Assembly (NCBI GenBank): GCA_002450905.1
Contig: DKAT01000062.1
Location: 74,024 to 104,035 of the forward strand
DNA length: 30,012 bases
Source: Spirochaetia bacterium UBA6919
GTDB taxonomy: Bacteria > Spirochaetota > UBA6919
Direction: 5' to 3'
Positions 17,488-25,245 of the stretch are shown here, in pieces (within the stretch, counting starts at the first letter, position 1; each line of letters begins with the position of its first letter). Below the pieces are notes generated by a model. It was given only the letters and a program-made list of their open reading frames with translations, ran no database searches and was not told where the DNA came from. A program made the position numbers and the translations under genes.

Positions 17488-19025
17488 TGAGATTCCTTAT
17501 TCACATTACTTAAATTATTCTGTAATCTTGAAACAATCACTGATCCTATGGCGTCACCCTGTACATTGACTGCTGTACGGAACATATCCAGAAATCGATC
17601 GACAGCCATGATAATAGCTATTCCTGAGGTTGGTAGTCCTACTGCTGACAATACTATGGTCATGGTGATGAGACCTGCACTGGGGATGGCAGCGGCACCA
17701 ATGGCGGCTGTAGTTGCTGTGATAAAAATAATAATTTGATCAGTTATAGTTAAATCAATACCCAGAAAATTAGCTATGAATATAACTGCGGCTGCTTCGT
17801 AAAGAGCCGTTCCATCCATATTAACGGTAGCACCCAAGGGGAGGACGAAATCGGAAACCTGTTTTGAAACACCCAGATTATCCTGAGTTGCTTTGAATGT
17901 CAGGGGGAGTGTACCACTGGATGTACAGGTTGTAAATGCCGTTAAAAGTGCTGATCGCATGCCCATGAAGAATTTTATCGGGTTCATCTTCCCGAATATA
18001 TAGAGGAGTGCTGGGAGAATTATTGTTCCGTGAATCAGTATTCCAATAATAATTGTAAGCATATATGATCCGACATTCTCAGCCAGAAGGGATAATTTTT
18101 GTGGATCTCCGGCATTCTTTCCTATGAGTGAGGCGGTTAGTGAAAATACTCCGTATGGTGCCAATTTAATAACCCAATCAACCAGCTTGAACATGATATT
18201 ATTGAATCCATCCATGAACTGGATAACATATTTACCCGGTTCTCCAATCATTGTGGCAATTCCACCCATGAGCAGTGCAAAAAATATTATTCCAAGGGCA
18301 TTTCCTTCTGAGAGGGACTGAAAAGGATTCATTAATAGTTTAGAGAGGAGATCGAGAATGGCATCCCCTAATGAGGTCTTGGTTTGGATAGCAGAAATGG
18401 TTTTTTTCACCTCCTGATTAGTTATCTCAAGTCCTCTTGCATTCAATTTTGAGATGATTCTTAATATTTTGATATATTCAATCATTTTAACAGATTGGGT
18501 TTGAGCAGTATTTTTTTTAATCCCAGAATCAATGAGCAATTGTCTTAACTCATCGGTATAGTTCTTTTCATTGTGATGGGTTATGTTATTTTGAATGGTG
18601 ATCTGGATAATTTTGTCGTGTATTTTATTATTATTTCCAGCGAATTGATTGATATTCATGTTATTATCGTTTAATTTCTCAATGGCGTAGTCAACGTGTT
18701 TTTTTTCGATAAGAATTTTCTGCCCCTTGCCTGGGTTGATGATATTGACCATAATGATTCCCAGAAGTACAGCCAGAGCAGTTGTTACAGTAAAATATAT
18801 GATTGTTTGCTTACCAATACTACCTAATTTTCGGATATCGCCCAGACCTGAGATCCCTACAAAGATTGATGAGAGGATAAGGGGTGCTATGATCATTTTG
18901 AGTGCTTCTACAAAGAGATTTCCTATAAAGCTAATATCTACGCTGATGGACGGGAGGAGGAAACCAAATATTATTCCTGCGAGAATGCCTATGAATATCT
19001 GATTATGGAGTTTTTTATACCACAT
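17484..19025 (-). CDS. dicarboxylate/amino acid:cation symporter with loop insertion
   Basis: This ~513-residue inner-membrane transporter belongs to the DAACS family (GltP/DctA-type), which imports glutamate, aspartate or C4-dicarboxylates with H+ or Na+. Diagnostic motifs are NPFQSLSEGNALGIIFFALL, the serine-rich TTCTSSGTLPLTF hairpin and NMDGTALYEAAAVIFIANF. The usual length is about 400-430; the extra ~90 residues are a polar, Asn/Lys-rich insertion at about residues 108-220, between the third and fourth membrane segments. The ATG at 19025 is chosen over the adjacent TTG (19028) because AAGGAG lies 7 bases upstream. The stop overlaps the PEGA lipoprotein start. Substrate cannot be told from sequence alone. 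Confidence 0.93.
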   Translation of the reverse strand: MWYKKLHNQIFIGILAGIIFGFLLPSISVDISFIGNLFVEALKMIIAPLILSSIFVGISGLGDIRKLGSIGKQTIIYFTVTTALAVLLGIIMVNIINPGKGQKILIEKKHVDYAIEKLNDNNMNINQFAGNNNKIHDKIIQITIQNNITHHNEKNYTDELRQLLIDSGIKKNTAQTQSVKMIEYIKILRIISKLNARGLEITNQEVKKTISAIQTKTSLGDAILDLLSKLLMNPFQSLSEGNALGIIFFALLMGGIATMIGEPGKYVIQFMDGFNNIMFKLVDWVIKLAPYGVFSLTASLIGKNAGDPQKLSLLAENVGSYMLTIIIGILIHGTIILPALLYIFGKMNPIKFFMGMRSALLTAFTTCTSSGTLPLTFKATQDNLGVSKQVSDFVLPLGATVNMDGTALYEAAAVIFIANFLGIDLTITDQIIIFITATTAAIGAAAIPSAGLITMTIVLSAVGLPTSGIAIIMAVDRFLDMFRTAVNVQGDAIGSVIVSRLQNNLSNVNKESQ

Positions 19026-19040
19026 CAATTCACTCCTTAT

Positions 19041-19062
19041 TGGGAGATTATTGGGAGATTAT
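19041..19062. repeat. two tandem 11-bp units in the symporter leader
   Basis: TGGGAGATTAT occurs twice without a gap (19041-19051, 19052-19062), just upstream of the ribosome binding site of the symporter gene. It may be chance or a regulatory site. Confidence 0.4.
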
Positions 19063-19120
19063 CTTATTTTAACAATAACCTGATTAATATAATCGTTTAT
19101 ACAGAGATTTTCAATGATGA

Positions 19121-19855
19121 TTAATTTCCTCTTTCCAATCGTCTGGATAAATAAGGGGGGAGACCTGCAGAAATTATTTTTTGTTGAGTAGTTATAATAT
19201 CATATTCAAGTGCGTTATAGGTAATTTTGTTTAAATCAGAGTCAAATATAATATAGGATGCCCTTGGATCACCATCTCTAGGTTGACCCACACTCCCTGG
19301 ATTGATGAGATAATAGTCATTTTCCCTGAGGTAATATTCATTGGGGATTTTTTCTGAGACTTCAGCAATGCCCCATATTTTTTTGATGTGAGAGTGTCCA
19401 AAAAATGTAAACAAGCATTCTGGATAGGTCTTTTTAATTATATTTATTTGCTCTTCTGCCTGGCTGGAAGTTATAATATACCCATTTCGATCTGTGAGGG
19501 ATCCGTGAACCATTAATATAGATTGGTCATCCAGAACACGGTAATCTTTTAATTGCCTGAAGATTATTTTATATTCCTCATCCAAATAATCATAAGTCCA
19601 GCGAGCCGATTCCCTGGCATGCATACTAAATAAATAGCTCTCTGATAAATCTATCGATGCGTGTTCATGATTACCAAGGATCAGAAGAGGATTTCTTTCT
19701 AACAACAACTGACAGCATTCATTGGGATTAGCCCCATATCCAACCACATCCCCCAAACACAAGATCTGGTCGATACTTTGACTATCTATATGATTAAGGA
19801 CAACTGTTAGTGCCTCTAAATTTGCATGTATATCGGATAGAATACCATATTTCAT
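19121..19855 (-). CDS. calcineurin-like metallophosphoesterase (YfcE/MJ0936-type)
   Basis: This 244-residue cytoplasmic protein carries all motifs of a dinuclear-metal phosphoesterase in order: LSDIHAN (Asp8, His10), GDVVGYG (Asp36), GNHEH (Asn62, His63), VHGS (His117) and GHSH (His154, His156). The segment YYLINPGSVGQPRDGDPRAS is typical of the YfcE/MJ0936-like group, whose members hydrolyse phosphodiesters of uncertain physiological substrate. Length and the ATG at 19855, which opens on the first strand, fit the family. It is on the same strand as the symporter/PEGA pair about 95 bases downstream and is divergent from the FliG-like gene. Confidence 0.93.
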   Translation of the reverse strand: MKYGILSDIHANLEALTVVLNHIDSQSIDQILCLGDVVGYGANPNECCQLLLERNPLLILGNHEHASIDLSESYLFSMHARESARWTYDYLDEEYKIIFRQLKDYRVLDDQSILMVHGSLTDRNGYIITSSQAEEQINIIKKTYPECLFTFFGHSHIKKIWGIAEVSEKIPNEYYLRENDYYLINPGSVGQPRDGDPRASYIIFDSDLNKITYNALEYDIITTQQKIISAGLPPYLSRRLERGN

Positions 19856-19977
19856 TCTAGTAAATGAATAATATTTTTTTGTCCATTTGCATAGAATAAT
19901 GTGTTGAAATTAATAATATTTTTCTTTAAAATAATTGATTTTCTATTATATTTGATAAAAAAATTACGGAGATCCTT

Positions 19978-20646
19978 ATGACTTCTCTGAATGAGATTAC
20001 CAAGTGGCACCCCAGATCCCTCCAAAAGTGGCTTCGGGAAATTGACGAGAATGACTTAGTTCTTGTAATGCCTTATCTGCCTAAAGATGTACACCATTTA
20101 ATCCTTGAAAATCTTTCCTCTCGGATACGAAAAAATATTAGTGAGTCTTTAAAAGAAACCACTCCTGTATCCCATAGGATTATTGACAGAGCTAAGGAAA
20201 GAATCCTTGAGATTGCTAATGATATGATCGACATGGGGGAACTCAGCGAACCCGGCGATGATGAATTGGAGGACTTACCTCGCAAGACCCTGTTACCCGC
20301 TAGTTTACCGTCAGACAATACCCACCAGTTGATTGAGACCCTGACGATCCTTGGTAAATTTGCTAACGAGAGAGGATTATTATCTCTGGAAGAAGCACTT
20401 CTTAAAATCAATGATCCATTTTTAAAAGAAGCCATTCAATTAATTGTCGATGACACGGATTCGGATGTAGTTGAGGAGATCTTAAGAAATCGTGTTCGGG
20501 CTATCATTAATCACAAGGAGATGTTATATAATTTGATTATCGAAGGGATTCTTGGCATTCAGGATGGAAATTCCAGCTGGACATTAGAATTACGTCTAAA
20601 ATCCCACCTCCCTCCTGATATGGGTGAGAGCAAGAAAACGATGTAA
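19978..20646 (+). CDS. soluble fusion of a FliG C-terminal-type domain and a MotA cytoplasmic-type segment
   Basis: The 222-residue protein has no signal or membrane segment. Residues ~12-90 align without gaps to the end of FliG, the flagellar rotor/switch protein: HPRSLQKWLREIDENDLVLV matches RSIQRVLREVD..L, then NLSSRIRKNI, TPVSHRIID and ERILEIANDMIDMGEL. Residues ~126-185 match the cytoplasmic region of the stator MotA: FANERGLLSLEEALLKINDP, FLKEAIQLIVDDTD, then VVEEILRNRVRAI. A polar acidic linker (~90-112) joins them. MotA transmembrane helices are absent. Of the torque residues known in E. coli FliG, only the Arg281 equivalent seems kept. Rotor/stator regulation, or a non-flagellar role, is inferred. 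ATCCTT precedes the ATG, and a weak GGAG lies 8-11 bases upstream. Confidence 0.8.
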   Translation: MTSLNEITKWHPRSLQKWLREIDENDLVLVMPYLPKDVHHLILENLSSRIRKNISESLKETTPVSHRIIDRAKERILEIANDMIDMGELSEPGDDELEDLPRKTLLPASLPSDNTHQLIETLTILGKFANERGLLSLEEALLKINDPFLKEAIQLIVDDTDSDVVEEILRNRVRAIINHKEMLYNLIIEGILGIQDGNSSWTLELRLKSHLPPDMGESKKTM

Positions 20647-21196
20647 TTTATTACATACTAGAAATTAACCTTAGAATACCAAACAATGAAATTTAACCAT
20701 GATAACAGTAAGAGTGGTTTAGATAGAGTTCTCATACTGACGATAAGATTCTATATGCAGTTGGGGGGACTTCTACATCGGTTTTCAGCAGTTAAACTAT
20801 GAATAAATAATTATTTAAATATAGAAATGCTATAATAAAAAAACAGATATTTGTAAGTATTTGATTATAGTCCATCTAATTTTATTAACTATTTCTAATT
20901 TAATAGCATTTATAACATTAGTTATTGGCATAATTCCGCCTTACAGCAGACATCATTGGCAAGGAATGTATTTTTTTTATTAGGTACACCACTAATTTTC
21001 ATAAATACTCTGACTGCCACTATATCAATGATATTTTATCATTTAAACAAAAAAAACTAGGGCATGAATATTTTTCAAAGGAATTTAAAATATATATTTA
21101 TCAAATTATAATTTCTGTAGGTTTAATATTTATAGTTATATTTTTTAGTTTAATTGAAGTCTTGCTATTGAAAAGAAATTAAATGTAATTTGAGAG
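20647..21196 (+). pseudogene. decaying region with frameshifted membrane-protein remnant (20855-21182)
   Basis: No intact gene is present. Read across frames, 20855-21182 encodes a plausible ~110-residue protein with three or four hydrophobic stretches (e.g. HLILLTISNLIAFITLVIG, then GTPLIFINTLTATISMIF, then IIISVGLIFIVIFFSLIEVL). It is broken where the frame must change, at a T8 run (20971-20978) and at an A8 run (21049-21056). No start with a ribosome binding site is visible. The family is unknown. The first ~200 bases (20647-20854) show nothing clear beyond an AACCATGATAAC fragment of the REP-like type. Confidence 0.5.
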
Positions 21197-21267
21197 ATGG
21201 ATTTCACCATTATAACTAACCTTGTGGTATTTGTGAAAGATCGATCCTTTAATCATCCAAATGTTGA

Positions 21268-21639
21268 AAAAATCTCCCTGCGGGAAATTGTGCCGCCTGT
21301 CATAGAGGGAAAGGGATCCGTGGTGGTGGGGATGTTGGACCTGCTATTAGTGCTTCTATGGTAGCTAAATGGAAAAAAGACGGTGATGCGTTCTTATATC
21401 AAATGATCGCGGATGCCCGATGGTATAATCCAGAAACTGTTATGCCCCCCAATCTGGGTATGGAGATTCCAAAGAGATTTAGAATACAATGGCAACCCAA
21501 GCACATCCTTGACCTGATGGCATATCTAAAAACTTTTTATGGACTGAGAGAATTGAATCAGAAGTACTCTCCCATCGCCAGAATTATATATTTTCAGGAT
21601 TTCAACAGTTTCTTTTGTAAAGTTAATAATACTAAATGA
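21268..21639 (+). pseudogene. SoxX-like cytochrome c fragment
   Basis: The frame is open from just after a stop at 21265-21267. Before the first ATG (21358) it encodes GNCAACHRGKGIRGGGDVGP, with a CXXCH haem-binding motif at 21289-21303. Downstream are DARWYNPETVMPPNLG, containing the Met axial-ligand motif, and HILDLMAYLKTFYG. This order matches SoxX, the small cytochrome of the thiosulphate-oxidising SoxAX complex (GNC.ACH ... DAr..NP.TVMPP ... AYL). There is no signal peptide or start in this frame, so the protein could not be exported for haem attachment. A one-base change in an A6 run (21267-21272) would join the frame to upstream sequence. It is best called a decayed or partial gene. 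Confidence 0.6.
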
Positions 21640-21647
21640 AAAAATAC

Positions 21648-21675
21648 TTGACAAAAATGCGATATAGATTATTTT
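21648..21675 (+). promoter_or_regulatory. candidate sigma-70-type promoter
   Basis: TTGACA (21648-21653), a 16-bp spacer, TATTTT (21670-21675). It lies about 155 bases before the small gene at 21831, with a REP-like element inside the would-be leader. Confidence 0.4.
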
Positions 21676-21718
21676 GAATTGATATACTGATAATCTTTAA
21701 TATCTGAAATCCTTTGTG

Positions 21719-21746
21719 CCATGGTTCGAGAGCCTCACCATGACAG
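21719..21746. repeat. REP-like palindrome
   Basis: The element has CATGGT and ACCATG arms around TCGAGAGCCTC and ends with GACA. It is the closest copy to a consensus GGTTCGA..GCCTCACCATGACA. Confidence 0.65.
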
Positions 21747-21830
21747 TGTTGATTATTCTACTTTATTTTAAAGAGTTTTAGTATAGAACGGCTCTTAAAT
21801 AAATAAGAAAAATGATTGATGTTATAAAAT

Positions 21831-22097
21831 ATGAATATATTTGAACTCAAAGATGCATTACAGGTATTGTATTTTACAGAAATAGATATTCTTGACAGGT
21901 CAACCTTAAAAGCAAAATCGGAGGATCATGAAATTGAAATTATTATAAATGGTGATAATTCATACTTTGTACAGACAGGTAGAAAAAAAATTGGGGATGT
22001 AAATTTAAAAGAATTAAAAAAGGTTTTTTCTGATATAGCCGAAGAAATGTATCAAATGGATGAAGGTGAAATTGATGAAAATGAGTTAGAATATTAA
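21831..22097 (+). CDS. small acidic cytoplasmic protein, unknown
   Basis: The 88-residue chain has no signal peptide or membrane segment. It reads as two or three beta strands (EIEIIINGDNSYFVQTGRKK) between short helices, and it ends in a strongly acidic tail (EEMYQMDEGEIDENELEY). The ATG at 21831 lacks a good ribosome binding site. Codon pattern and the even hydrophobic spacing make it look like a real gene. I do not recognise the family and cannot suggest a function. It is flanked by REP-like elements on both sides. Confidence 0.6.
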   Translation: MNIFELKDALQVLYFTEIDILDRSTLKAKSEDHEIEIIINGDNSYFVQTGRKKIGDVNLKELKKVFSDIAEEMYQMDEGEIDENELEY

Positions 22098-22191
22098 CTG
22101 TATCAGTTAAAAGTTAATTTTAATATTGAGTTTAATTCAACTAACAAAATAAAATGATCTATACCCATTATCATTTTAATATTGAACTAAT

Positions 22192-22224
22192 CAACGGATG
22201 GTTCGGCTTAGCTCACCAACCGTT
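22192..22224. repeat. REP-like palindrome
   Basis: GGTT CGGCTTAGCTCACC AACC forms the core, flanked by CAACGG and GTT that partly extend the stem. It shares GGTTCG and GCTCACCA with the other copies. Confidence 0.55.
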
Positions 22225-22275
22225 TTGAAGTTTATAACTTTAATTATTGAAGAATATTGGTATACATGTTAAGCT

Positions 22276-22292
22276 GAAACCTCACCATGACA
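22276..22292. repeat. partial REP-like element
   Basis: GAAACCTCACCATGACA matches the 3' half of the copy at 21719; a similar half occurs at 1806-1818. The 5' arm is degenerate. Confidence 0.45.
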
Positions 22293-22434
22293 ATTTAGAT
22301 ACTTTGATTTCAATTTTATAAAAAAAGTATTTAGAAATTTTGACAGATTCTATGATTAATTGACTGTAAGTAGTGTATAGGTTTTCCCTGCTCTCTGACA
22401 TCCATGTCCTTCGCTGGATTCAAACATCCATATT

Positions 22435-22482
22435 TTTTTCCCATACTTCTCCCATATTTTTCCCATGAAAGAGGTGTTTGAT
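22435..22482 (-). repeat. 48-bp dispersed repeat containing three 11-bp units (copy 2)
   Basis: On the minus strand this reads as the same conserved leader (ATCAAACAC...TTC) followed by three ATGGGAAAAA/ATGGGAGAA units at an 11-bp period. It matches copy 1 (4350-4397) at 42 of 48 positions by eye. Confidence 0.8.
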
Positions 22483-22591
22483 AATTTGTTACAATTTGTT
22501 AATGAACTTATTTTGATGATAGATTTTTTTTATAAATATTTCTGATCAATCTGTTCACATGGTTGAGATAATGATTTATTAAACAAAGTGA

Positions 22592-23254
22592 TCAGGATAC
22601 GGCATATCTTTTCTGAAAATTAAATGATAGTCCCTTGAGTTGTATAGCGATTATTAGATTGGGTATCCAGCATAGCCATGAGACGATCTGATATGCTGTA
22701 TAAGCACTGAGACCTATCCCCATGAGAATCCCCAGCTCAAGACGGAGGGTCACCGAAGCAAAGGTTAAGGCGAAGTTTAAGAACATCCAGTTTTCGTGTT
22801 GTACAAAATCTTTTTTGATTAAACTATAGACAGAGAAATACAATGTGGTGAGCCATAGAACAGCCAAAGTTATAAATCCCACACGTGCAAGATCACCAAA
22901 GGCATGAAATCCAACCATTACCCCACCAATACCTCCAGCCAGGACTGATGAGATATAAATAAAGCCTAATCCTTTGTGTATCATAGGTTTTTTGATACGG
23001 ATTTGACGTGAAAACTGAAAGGGACCTATACCCAATGCAAGGAGCCCCCCAATGACATGGGTGAGAAACCATGATTTATGATCATCGAAGAGAATTTTAA
23101 AATGACTGAGGAATCCTCCGGTGTATTTATCGGCAATACCATTGATTTCAGGGTATCCGGTAGATAAGTAGACGATGAATCTTATTGACCAGAGGGAAAT
23201 TGATAACGATAGGATACAAACTAACCACCATAAAAGCTTTTTATATTTCATCAT
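22592..23254 (-). CDS. DUF2306 family membrane protein
   Basis: This 220-residue protein has about six hydrophobic segments and is an integral inner-membrane protein. The DUF2306 pattern is visible: HVIGGLLALGIGPFQFSRQI, then HKGLGFIYISSVLAGG, GFITLAVLWLTT, HENWMFLNFALTFASVTLR and a closing YQIVSWLCWIPNL. The conserved His in H..G....GP.QF, HK.LG and HENWM could bind metal or haem, but the family has no established function that I can name with confidence. It begins two bases after the stop of the upstream minus-strand gene, so the two form an operon. An ATG one codon in (23251) is an alternative start. Confidence 0.9.
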   Translation of the reverse strand: MMKYKKLLWWLVCILSLSISLWSIRFIVYLSTGYPEINGIADKYTGGFLSHFKILFDDHKSWFLTHVIGGLLALGIGPFQFSRQIRIKKPMIHKGLGFIYISSVLAGGIGGVMVGFHAFGDLARVGFITLAVLWLTTLYFSVYSLIKKDFVQHENWMFLNFALTFASVTLRLELGILMGIGLSAYTAYQIVSWLCWIPNLIIAIQLKGLSFNFQKRYAVS

Positions 23255-23256
23255 GA

Positions 23257-24603
23257 TTATTCTTCATTGATCAATCTGACCATTTCGTTGTGTGCATTGA
23301 TGAAAGCATTTATCTTCTTATTAATTTTATGGATATCATCGGCATCCTTCTTTTCTAGTTTGGGTTTTTTATGACGGAAAAGCTCCCCTGCTTCCTGGGT
23401 GGCCCTGATGAATTCTTTCAGGTTTTGCGGATAAGATGAGGCATAGTACTCAAACACTGATTTAAACGACTCATTAAACTTTGTTCTATTCATCATCTTC
23501 TGGAAACTTTTCATTCTCTTTGTAAACTCCGTCAGAGATTTGTGGTATTGATTCGTTTCACCTTTCATTAACTTATTATAATTTTTAACTACTTCTTCGA
23601 TACTATCAGTAATATAGTCTAATTGAAGGATAAAATCCTTTTTTACATAGGGGAGTATCCTTTCTTCTGAGTCGAATGGTTTGACCACAGGGTAAATCTC
23701 CATGGCTTTGGTGGTCTTTCTTTTATCGACCCAATGATTGACCGGTTTATCGATGGTATTCTTTGTAGTTTCTTTGGTAATTTCTTCTTTCGAAGTATCA
23801 GGTGCTGATTTGATGATATCCTGGGTATATAATTTATTTCGAGTTTCTCTGAGAGCCATGAGTCGCTCATTAAAACCTCTTTTAACCGAAAGATCAGCAA
23901 GGTGTTTAAAGTACTTTTCTACTTTATCGTGTGAATTAATACCATATTTCTTCAGGATATATGTGCTTTTCTCCGGGTAGCCAAGGATTTCCAGATAGAC
24001 CCAGATGATATGATCAGGATTATCATGATCGAATTGAGTGATATAATCAGGACGAGTTGTATAAATCAATTGTCCCTGCTTATCATATTGAAATATTCTC
24101 TCATATAGGAGTTTTCCCGTCATGATAACTTGTAATTTAATAACTTTGCCCTTCAAATCATAGAAATAATGTCTTTCTCCGATTTCTTTTCTTTGTGAAT
24201 TATAGAAAATGATCTTATCAAGATGCCCATTTTCTGGATTGTAATAATTCTTTTGGTAATTTAATAGTGCTTGATCTCTATTGAACATCTCTATACGGGA
24301 TATTTTGTTATTAGAATAAATGTAAGAGAGATAATATGCCATATTTGCCTTGTCACCAAACAGGATATACAGGGTAAAAATACCTCTCTCGTATTTATAT
24401 GCCTTTATGATTTCGTTAGTTACTGAGTAGAATACCTTGAAATATTTGTCCTGATCTTTTAATTGGGTATATTTAATTTCTGAGGAGAACTTCCCGTCTG
24501 CCATAGAATAGTTTTGATAATATTTTATACCGGAAGAACCTTTTGAATAGGCCAAGGCATAGATATTTAATACTATTAACATTAAAATGAGTTTCTTAAA
24601 CAT
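23257..24603 (-). CDS. secreted protein of unknown function, YD-repeat-like N-terminal half
   Basis: The 448-residue protein starts with a signal peptide (MFKKLILMLIVLNIYALAYS). Residues ~25-200 look like short repeated beta hairpins, e.g. GHLDKIIFYNSQRKEIGERH, YFYDLKGKVIKLQVIMTGKL and QYDKQGQLIYTTRP, reminiscent of YD/RHS-like repeats. The rest (~205-448) is helical and Lys/Glu-rich, possibly coiled coil. A clear AGAGGTGG ribosome binding site precedes the ATG at 24603. It is the first gene of a two-gene unit with the DUF2306 protein. Periplasmic location is inferred; the family is not recognised. Confidence 0.8.
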   Translation of the reverse strand: MFKKLILMLIVLNIYALAYSKGSSGIKYYQNYSMADGKFSSEIKYTQLKDQDKYFKVFYSVTNEIIKAYKYERGIFTLYILFGDKANMAYYLSYIYSNNKISRIEMFNRDQALLNYQKNYYNPENGHLDKIIFYNSQRKEIGERHYFYDLKGKVIKLQVIMTGKLLYERIFQYDKQGQLIYTTRPDYITQFDHDNPDHIIWVYLEILGYPEKSTYILKKYGINSHDKVEKYFKHLADLSVKRGFNERLMALRETRNKLYTQDIIKSAPDTSKEEITKETTKNTIDKPVNHWVDKRKTTKAMEIYPVVKPFDSEERILPYVKKDFILQLDYITDSIEEVVKNYNKLMKGETNQYHKSLTEFTKRMKSFQKMMNRTKFNESFKSVFEYYASSYPQNLKEFIRATQEAGELFRHKKPKLEKKDADDIHKINKKINAFINAHNEMVRLINEE

Positions 24604-25014
24604 GAGTCCACCTCTTTCAACAGAAATATCTTATTGGATCAAATTCCTTGAGAAATATTAATTACAAATCTCAATTTCACTTTGAAGTATTCTTAGTAAG
24701 AATAACAGAATATAATTTTATTCCATATATTTTTACAATATATTTAACGAAAGTTTATTATCAAATATTAAAAAAAAAAATACTTTTCTTTGAATTTATG
24801 TATAATTTGTATTGATTAAAAGATTTTTTTAAAGGATAAATAGTTTATCAAGGGTATCCTATTGCATTTAAATGTCTTATAATAATATCTATTGGAATAT
24901 ATCAATAATCCTCTCATTTTTTATGATAATCCGGGAAAAATAATTGACGTTTCAACGAGAGTTAGTATCTTTAAATCTAAGTGTTTTCTAAATTAGATTG
25001 TATAAAGGTTCGCT
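24604..25014. other. AT-rich divergent intergenic region
   Basis: This 411-bp gap separates divergent genes. It is very AT-rich with an A11 run near 24771. Apart from the ribosome binding site for the minus-strand gene and a promoter at 24944-24971 for the plus-strand gene, I see no gene, repeat or hairpin. Confidence 0.5.
24944..24971 (+). promoter_or_regulatory. candidate sigma-70-type promoter of the zinc-ribbon gene
   Basis: TTGACG (24944-24949), a 16-bp spacer, then TATCTT (24966-24971). It lies 43 bases before the ATG at 25015. Confidence 0.45.
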
Positions 25015-25245
25015 ATGAAATGTAATATTTGTAATACAAAGATGTTAGAGAAGAAGTGGCGTATAGATTTTCTTGTTGAAGAAGAACGGTTTGTCAGTGT
25101 ATTAAACTACCCGCTCTACTTATGCCCTTATTGTGGAAGTCAGGTTCCAAAGAATCGTATCAACGAAAAGGTCTTGAAAAAGCTCAGTGAGAAAGATAAT
25201 TTCCAGATCAAAGCCAGTGCTATCAAGTTTGAAGAGTGCTTTTAA
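25015..25245 (+). CDS. small zinc-ribbon protein (YgiT/MqsA N-terminal-like)
   Basis: The 76-residue protein has two CXXC pairs, CNIC (residues 3-6) and CPYC (about 38-41, followed by GS), that could bind one zinc. Between them is W....V..E..V.VLNYPLYL, matching the pattern of the YgiT-type zinc ribbon in the N-terminal half of MqsA-like antitoxins. The DNA-binding HTH half of MqsA is absent and there is no toxin gene beside it, so a toxin-antitoxin role is not supported. It stands alone behind its own promoter. It might be a small regulator or metal protein. Confidence 0.7.
   Translation: MKCNICNTKMLEKKWRIDFLVEEERFVSVLNYPLYLCPYCGSQVPKNRINEKVLKKLSEKDNFQIKASAIKFEECF

Larger units (their letters stand above)
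22098..22591. other. repeat-rich convergent intergenic region
   Basis: This 494-bp gap between convergent genes contains no reading frame I can support. It holds two REP-like elements (22192-22224 and 22276-22292) and the inverted copy of the 48-bp repeat (22435-22482). A C-rich stretch from about 22380 to 22430 shows no further match. Confidence 0.6.

Noticed and set aside
20730..20800. A short GGTSTS-containing frame resembling part of a Ppx/GppA phosphatase
   Set aside because: The match is only about ten residues and no flanking sequence supports it.
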